From Lachnospiraceae bacterium (GTDB taxonomy: Bacteria; Bacillota; Clostridia; Lachnospirales; Lachnospiraceae): a stretch of 47,763 nucleotides of DNA. Below, one piece after another: positions 42,744 to 47,763 of the stretch. Under the pieces are notes generated by a model. The model did not search any database. It had not been told where the DNA came from and saw nothing but the letters and a program-made list of their open reading frames with translations. The position numbers and the translations under genes are program-made. The DNA lies in NCBI GenBank assembly GCA_016281605.1, contig JAEEJA010000086.1, positions 1-47,763 on the forward strand, written 5' to 3'. The first letter of the stretch is position 1; every line of letters starts with the position of its first letter.

Positions 42744-45700
42744 ATGAATACACAAAAAGCCTATAGAATCGTTTTATTTACAGCGATTATGATACTTATA
42801 AATTATTTTGGTAAATTATTAGCTCTTCACTTTAATTTGCCCATATGGTTGGATTCTTTTGGTACTGCAATTACAGCTTATGTATGTGATCCTTTTTGTG
42901 CTGCTATAGTCGGACTTTCCACTAATGTAATCTTTGGATTGGATAATCCGACTTCCATGTTATATGGTTTAACCAGCATTGCAATTGGTATCAGTGTAGC
43001 TATTTCTGCAAAAAAAGGTCGTTTTGAGACACTATTCGGTACATTAACTGCAAGTGTTATCGTAACGATTCTTTCTGTTGTGATTTCCACAGGTATTAGC
43101 CTTTTAGTATTTGACGGAAAGGTAAACAATGTATGGGGAGACGGTGTTTTATCATTTCTTTTAGAGAAGGATATAAATCCTTATCTGGCTTCAGTTATTG
43201 GTGAATTTTATGTGGATTTTTTTGATAAAGTCATTACTCTTGTATTTCTTTATCTCATGATTAAATTATATAGAGTTCGAAAAAGTAAGTTTTCTAAAGA
43301 TGTAACAACAATTTCATTAATTCTTTTTATATCTTTATTATGGGGCGGTGCATCTGTACAGGCCTATAATATGGACATAAGCAATAATAATATTCAATCC
43401 ATATACAGCAGTGACAACGGTTTGCCGTGCGGCTCTGCCAATGATGTTATACAGACCAATGATGGTATTATCTGGGTTGGTACTTATGCGGGACTTTATC
43501 GCTATAACGGAAGAGATTTTAAGTGGATGAGCGAGTTTGATTCCGTAAGAAATGTTAATTGCCTTTATGTGGACGAGGAAGGCAGACTTTGGATAGGTAC
43601 CAACGATAATGGTCTTTCTATAGCTATCAATGAAAAGGTAATAAATGTAATTGATGAGAAGGACGGACTTCCTGCCAATTCTGTGCGCTGTATCACGCAG
43701 GCTAACGATGGAAATTATTATATAGGAACCACAACCAGTATGCAGATATTGACTCTCGACGGAGGACTTCATGTAACAACTGAATTACCTGAGATAATAT
43801 ATGCACACAGCATCACAGCCGATGATAATAACAATGTTGCAACAGTAACAAATGATGGAAATCTGTATCTTATCAAGGATGAAGAAGTGATTTGCTCTAA
43901 GAGATTAGATGCAAAACAGGAGATATATACCTGCGCGCTTTTTGGTGAAGACGGGATTCTTTATGTAGCAACTTCATCCAATAACATATATCGTTATGAC
44001 ATTAGCTCTGGAAAATTTACCAAAAAAGATGTTATAAAGTGCGAAGGCGCAAAAAACATCAACAGATTGCAGTATGATGAAAAAGGTATACTTTACGTAT
44101 GCTCGGATAATGGTGTGGGTTATGTAGATCTACTTGATAATTATTATTCTATTAATACCGGAAACTTCAACAATTCCATAGATAACATGACTGTAGATTA
44201 TCAGAATAATCTTTGGTTTGCATCCACAAGACTAGGCTTACTCAAACTCTCAAAGTCATCCTTTGCCAATGTTTACATAACAGCAGGATTGAAGGAGGCA
44301 GTGGTTAATTCGGTCACTATATGGAATGAAGATATGTATGTAGGAACTGATACAGGTCTTGATATCATAGATATGAATGAAAAGAAGGAAATCAAAAATA
44401 AGATTTCAAAGGAGCTTGGAGATGCTAGAGTAAGATGTGTTAATGTGGATAAAGATAATAATTTATGGATTTCCACTTATGGAAGAGGAATAATAAAGGT
44501 TACTCCGGAGAAAAAAATAATTGAATATAATAGCACCAACAAGAAGGCAGGAGATTGGGCCAGACTGGTGGTAGAGCTATCGGACGGCCGTAAACTTGCT
44601 GCATCGGATATAGGTTTGTCTTACTTTAATGATAAAGGTTTAGAAAAAACCATAAAAAATGAAGATAATCTTAGTAAGGCTATGATTCTGTGTATACAGG
44701 AATTACAGGATGGTCGTATACTCTGCGGTACAGATGGTGATGGTATAGCTATTATAAGAGATGATAAGGTAATATCGAGATTTACAAGGCAAGATGGTCT
44801 CAGTTCGGATGTTATTCTTAGAATTGTCGAGGATAAGGAAGACAATGGCGCTTATATTGTTACAAGTAACGGTATGTGCTATATGGATGATAAGGATAAT
44901 ATAAGGTCTTTAGAGAATTTTCCGTACTATAACAACTATGATGTATGGCCGGCAGATAACGGAAAGGTTTTCGTACTTAGCAGTGCAGGTGTTTATGTTC
45001 TGAAAAAGAAGGATCTTATAGCAGATAAAAAGAATGAAGATTTTGAACTTCTTGATTCAAAAAGAGGACTTAAGGCTTCGATAACCGCTAATTCATGGAA
45101 TTATATGGATAATGAAAATAATTTATATCTTTCATGTGACAGTGGAGTGTATCGATTTAATCTCGATGATTATTATATGAAAAGACGTTCCTACAGAATG
45201 ATGATTTCATCTATTCATCTGGACCGTGAAGTCAGAGATTATGAAAGGGGCGAAACATTTGAAATCAACAGAGATGTTTCAAAGATGGAGATATTTCCAG
45301 AAATTATTAATTATTCTGTTGAGGATCCTACCGTAAGTTACTTTCTGGAAGGCTTCGACTCATCTCCAACGATTCTTCCTTTAAGCGAATTGTCAAGCGT
45401 AGTATATACCAATATTCCTTCCGGAAAATATACATTTTATCTTAGAGTTATAGATAATGAAAAAAAAGAAATCATAGAGGAAAATACCTATTCTTTTTTA
45501 AAGGAAAATGAAATCTATGATACCCGATGGTTCCATATCTACATGCTGATAGTTGCCATGCTGGCAGTAGCTTGGTTTACATGGTTTATAGCAAGAACTC
45601 AGATTCAAAGAACCATTAATTTCCAGAGAAAGCAGTTGGAATACGCAAGAAATCAGGTTAAGATGGGTAATGAAACCATCCTTGCCATAGCTAAGACTGT

Positions 45701-46304
45701 GGATGCTAAAGATGAAAATACCAGTCAGCATTCACAGCGTGTATCCGATTACAGTGTGCTTATAGCACGGGAGTTAGGTTTCACTGAAGAAGAGTGTGAA
45801 AACTTAAGAAAGGCAGCACTTCTTCATGATATAGGAAAGATTGGCATTCCTGACAGAGTGCTAAATAAACCGGGAAAACTTACTGATGAGGAATATGCAA
45901 TTATGAAGTCCCACGTAACAAGAGGAGCAGCTATCCTTAAGGATTTCACATTGGTTGAGCATGCTCACGAGGGAACTCTTTATCACCATGAGAGATATGA
46001 TGGAAAAGGTTATCCTCAGGGACTTAAAGGAGAGGAGATACCTCTGTATGGCAGAATCATAGGTGTTGCCGATGCATTTGATGCTATGACTGCAAATCGT
46101 GTATATCGTAAAAAAATGGATTTTGATTATGTCATAAATGAGTTCAAAAGATGTAGGGGAGCTCAGTTTGATCCACAAATGACTGACATACTTTTACAGC
46201 TTATTGAAGAAAAAAAGATTGATGTTGACAAAATCTATGGCAGTAAGAATGAAGAAGTTAAGGATGATTCCCAAACTACTTCAAAAGAAGAAAAGGAGGG
46301 TTAA
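42744..46304 (+). CDS. Membrane/propeller/Y_Y_Y/HD-GYP receptor protein
   Basis: An 1186-residue protein with an unusual domain order. Residues 1-195 form a multi-TM region (about five to six segments) resembling the substrate-binding S component of ECF transporters (IWLDSFGTAITAYVCDPFCAAIVG). Another segment lies at about 190-208. Residues 225-830 contain propeller repeats of the two-component-regulator type (SSDNGLPCGSANDVIQTNDG, EEGRLWIGTNDNGLSI, KDGLPANSVRCITQ). A Y_Y_Y beta domain (about 836-915) and one TM (about 930-952) follow. The cytoplasmic HD-GYP domain (about 975-1160) has LLHDIGKIGIP with His1028, YHHERYDGKGYPQG and ADAFDAMTANRVYR, so it looks active. The topology suggests an external propeller sensor controlling c-di-GMP hydrolysis. 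The BMP-type binding protein encoded 5 nt downstream is the likely partner. Confidence 0.87.
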   Translation: MNTQKAYRIVLFTAIMILINYFGKLLALHFNLPIWLDSFGTAITAYVCDPFCAAIVGLSTNVIFGLDNPTSMLYGLTSIAIGISVAISAKKGRFETLFGTLTASVIVTILSVVISTGISLLVFDGKVNNVWGDGVLSFLLEKDINPYLASVIGEFYVDFFDKVITLVFLYLMIKLYRVRKSKFSKDVTTISLILFISLLWGGASVQAYNMDISNNNIQSIYSSDNGLPCGSANDVIQTNDGIIWVGTYAGLYRYNGRDFKWMSEFDSVRNVNCLYVDEEGRLWIGTNDNGLSIAINEKVINVIDEKDGLPANSVRCITQANDGNYYIGTTTSMQILTLDGGLHVTTELPEIIYAHSITADDNNNVATVTNDGNLYLIKDEEVICSKRLDAKQEIYTCALFGEDGILYVATSSNNIYRYDISSGKFTKKDVIKCEGAKNINRLQYDEKGILYVCSDNGVGYVDLLDNYYSINTGNFNNSIDNMTVDYQNNLWFASTRLGLLKLSKSSFANVYITAGLKEAVVNSVTIWNEDMYVGTDTGLDIIDMNEKKEIKNKISKELGDARVRCVNVDKDNNLWISTYGRGIIKVTPEKKIIEYNSTNKKAGDWARLVVELSDGRKLAASDIGLSYFNDKGLEKTIKNEDNLSKAMILCIQELQDGRILCGTDGDGIAIIRDDKVISRFTRQDGLSSDVILRIVEDKEDNGAYIVTSNGMCYMDDKDNIRSLENFPYYNNYDVWPADNGKVFVLSSAGVYVLKKKDLIADKKNEDFELLDSKRGLKASITANSWNYMDNENNLYLSCDSGVYRFNLDDYYMKRRSYRMMISSIHLDREVRDYERGETFEINRDVSKMEIFPEIINYSVEDPTVSYFLEGFDSSPTILPLSELSSVVYTNIPSGKYTFYLRVIDNEKKEIIEENTYSFLKENEIYDTRWFHIYMLIVAMLAVAWFTWFIARTQIQRTINFQRKQLEYARNQVKMGNETILAIAKTVDAKDENTSQHSQRVSDYSVLIARELGFTEEECENLRKAALLHDIGKIGIPDRVLNKPGKLTDEEYAIMKSHVTRGAAILKDFTLVEHAHEGTLYHHERYDGKGYPQGLKGEEIPLYGRIIGVADAFDAMTANRVYRKKMDFDYVINEFKRCRGAQFDPQMTDILLQLIEEKKIDVDKIYGSKNEEVKDDSQTTSKEEKEG

Positions 46305-46309
46305 GATAA

Positions 46310-47524
46310 ATGAAAAGAATGAGAATTATTACCTTCCTCACTGCACTAACAATAGTTGGAATTTTCATAGGTTTAAAGCTTTTTAATAATGATAAGGATA
46401 TAAAAAATAAGCATATAAAAGTCGGTTTTTTATATGATGGGGATGAGAGTGCTCCATATACCTATAATTTTATTAGGGCCGCAAGAAAGCTAGAGGAGTA
46501 TGATTTCGGAGCTAAGGTTACTGTTATAGAAAAGCCCAATATTCCTGAAGAATACAGCGAAAAAGCTTTGAATGAGCTTGTTAAAGAGAAGTGCGATATC
46601 ATATTTACAACTAGCTATGGATACCAGGAAACAGCAAAAAAAATTGCAAAGAATAATCCTGATATACAATTTTGTGAAGCTACAGGTGATAATGCAAATG
46701 ATGAACCCTTAGATAATTATCATACCTTTATGGGAGAAATATATCAGGGCAGATATGTATCCGGTATTGTAGCGGGTATGAAGCTTCAAGAAATGATTAC
46801 TGATGGAACTATTAAGGAAGATCAGGCTAAAATAGGTTATGTAGCTGCATTTCCATATGCTGAGGTTATATCTGGGTATACTGCATTTATACTTGGTGTA
46901 AGAAGCATAGTCCCTACAGCTACCATGGATGTATGCTATACCAATACATGGACAAGTTATAAACTCGAAAAAAGCTATGCAGAAAAGCTTATTGAAAATG
47001 ATTGTGTAATTATCTCACAACACTCGGATACCATAGGACCTGCAGTTGCCTGTGAAAATGCGATTAACCAGGGTAAAGAGGTTTTTCATGTGGGCTATAA
47101 TCAAAGTATGATTGACATGGCTCCTATCACATCTTTAACAGGTTCCAGGATTGATTGGTCCAAGTATATTATTTCTGCAATAGAAGCGGTTATTAATGAT
47201 AAAACTATAGAGAATCATGTGGAAGGTAATGTTCATGGGCAGGATATAAGTGCAGGCTTTGATAAGGGATGGGTACAAATGCTTGAATTAAACAATCTTA
47301 TCGTGGCCCCCGGAACTAAAAAAGCTGTAGAAGACGCTATAAATGAATTAAATAATGGAAAAATAAAGGTTTTCAAGGGTGATTATAAAGGAGTAAATCC
47401 TAACGACGAAAGTGATGTGATTGACCTTAAGGTGGGCTATGAAGAAAATAAGCATGCTTCCGCGCCATCATTTAACTATGTGCTTGAAGATGTAGTGAAT
47501 ATAGTGGATTTTACAAATGAGTGA
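46310..47524 (+). CDS. BMP-family (PnrA/Med-like) ligand-binding protein, membrane-anchored
   Basis: A 404-residue protein with an N-terminal hydrophobic anchor (about 4-22, IITFLTALTIVGIFIGLKLF) and no lipobox Cys. The rest is a periplasmic-binding-protein-like fold of the basic membrane protein group (IKVGFLYDGDESAPYTYNFIRAARK, IIFTTSYGYQETAKKIAK, FMGEIYQGRYVSGIVAGM, IGYVAAFPYAEVISGYTAFILGVR). Family members bind purine nucleosides for ABC uptake. No transporter permease or ATPase gene follows here; the preceding gene encodes the HD-GYP receptor. The 5-nt gap and AGGAGGG site indicate one operon. A role as sensor subunit is inference. Confidence 0.87.
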   Translation: MKRMRIITFLTALTIVGIFIGLKLFNNDKDIKNKHIKVGFLYDGDESAPYTYNFIRAARKLEEYDFGAKVTVIEKPNIPEEYSEKALNELVKEKCDIIFTTSYGYQETAKKIAKNNPDIQFCEATGDNANDEPLDNYHTFMGEIYQGRYVSGIVAGMKLQEMITDGTIKEDQAKIGYVAAFPYAEVISGYTAFILGVRSIVPTATMDVCYTNTWTSYKLEKSYAEKLIENDCVIISQHSDTIGPAVACENAINQGKEVFHVGYNQSMIDMAPITSLTGSRIDWSKYIISAIEAVINDKTIENHVEGNVHGQDISAGFDKGWVQMLELNNLIVAPGTKKAVEDAINELNNGKIKVFKGDYKGVNPNDESDVIDLKVGYEENKHASAPSFNYVLEDVVNIVDFTNE

Positions 47525-47529
47525 AAAAT

Positions 47530-47558
47530 GAAGTCATTTGATAATATCAAATGACTTC
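47530..47558 (+). terminator. Hairpin at the end of the receptor operon
   Basis: A perfect 13-bp stem (GAAGTCATTTGAT/ATCAAATGACTTC) has an AAT loop, 6 nt after the stop codon. There is no T-tract directly after it, only CGAAATC, so it may act as a 3'-end stabiliser instead of a full terminator. Confidence 0.6.
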
Positions 47559-47578
47559 GAAATCTCAATCCTTTCTAT

Positions 47579-47636
47579 TTTTCGTTCTTCATTACCCGGC
47601 TTGTGTTAAAAAAATAGCACCCAAATGGGAATATCG
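47579..47636 (+). repeat. 58-bp direct repeat, copy 1
   Basis: It starts with TTTTCGTTCTTCATTACCCG and ends in AAATGGGAATATCG. It contains a short CCC-AAAT-GGG hairpin. It matches copy 2 at 56 of 58 positions by eye. Confidence 0.92.
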
Positions 47637-47659
47637 ATATATGTTGACGGGGATTCGAA

Positions 47660-47682
47660 AAAGATAATCAAAGATTATCTTT
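47660..47682. other. Hairpin in the spacer between the 58-bp repeats
   Basis: AAAGATAATC-AAA-GATTATCTTT is a perfect 10-bp stem in the 69-bp spacer, followed by TAGAT-AA-ATCTA at 47691-47702. No coding frame is visible. Confidence 0.6.
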
Positions 47683-47705
47683 AGAAAAAATAGATAAATC
47701 TATTG

Positions 47706-47763
47706 TTTTCGTTCTTCATTACCCGGCTTGTGCTTAAAAAATAGCACCCAAATGGGAATATCG
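47706..47763 (+). repeat. 58-bp direct repeat, copy 2, ending at the window edge
   Basis: Second copy, 127 bp from the first. Differences are confined to the A/T run after CTTGTG (TTAAAAAAA versus CTTAAAAAA). It reaches the last base of the window, so the true length and copy number are unknown. Confidence 0.9.

Noticed and set aside
47579-47763. 58-bp repeats as a CRISPR
   Set aside because: Repeat too long, spacer of 69 bp and only two copies; no cas genes.

Overview
The window is low-GC DNA with strong AGGAGG-type ribosome binding sites and sigma-A style promoters. Secreted proteins end in fibronectin-III-like modules. Together with C1A peptidases, a BspA-type repeat protein, a CotH protein, a PadR/HAAS/DUF4097 operon, NhaC and SbcCD, this points to an anaerobic Firmicute, most likely of the Lachnospiraceae (Butyrivibrio/Pseudobutyrivibrio-like). 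The family assignment is inference from gene content. No rRNA, tRNA, CRISPR array, insertion sequence or prophage was seen.

Layout. 1-1143: the 3' part of a Fic gene, a terminator and an unknown two-TM membrane protein. 1200-3229: an aromatic amino acid unit made of two promoter candidates, a Phe-rich leader peptide, a complete-looking antiterminator/terminator pair, an ACT-less prephenate dehydratase and a class I DAHP synthase. 3286-7792: an HD-GYP protein and a GGDEF/EAL protein for c-di-GMP turnover. 7859-8545: an acetyltransferase running into a broken methyltransferase remnant. 8606-24113: a large surface/secretion locus holding a C1A peptidase, a BspA-like protein, a 1517-residue protein with no recognised domain, a second C1A peptidase and a CotH-family protein, closed by a strong terminator.

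24190-28550 (minus strand): a Cache-HAMP-GGDEF cyclase, then a DUF4097/HAAS/PadR operon whose upstream region carries a perfect inverted repeat and an array of 14-bp TACTAC repeats. 28634-31696: a STAS-kinase fusion and an NhaC antiporter. 31747-36244: a tight run of a tyrosine-phosphatase-like enzyme, a lipoprotein and several small zinc-ribbon/single-TM proteins. Two of these overlap by 224 nt across a GAATCA microsatellite that encodes (Ser-Glu)n in one frame and (Asn-Gln)n in the other. 36281-41220: a patatin-like phospholipase and sbcD-sbcC. 41438-42577: a Cys-type glutathione peroxidase with an OhrR-like regulator. 42657-47558: a very large membrane/propeller/Y_Y_Y/HD-GYP receptor paired with a BMP-type binding protein. 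47579-47763: two copies of a 58-bp direct repeat, the second running into the window edge.

How the genes work together. c-di-GMP signalling recurs through the window with four enzymes. The surface locus looks like a set of co-inherited exported proteins. The strongest candidates for undescribed biology are the Phe leader-peptide attenuator in a Firmicute, the dual-frame microsatellite in the zinc-ribbon operon, the BMP/HD-GYP receptor pair, the PadR-side repeat array, and the 1517-residue orphan protein between two secreted peptidases.
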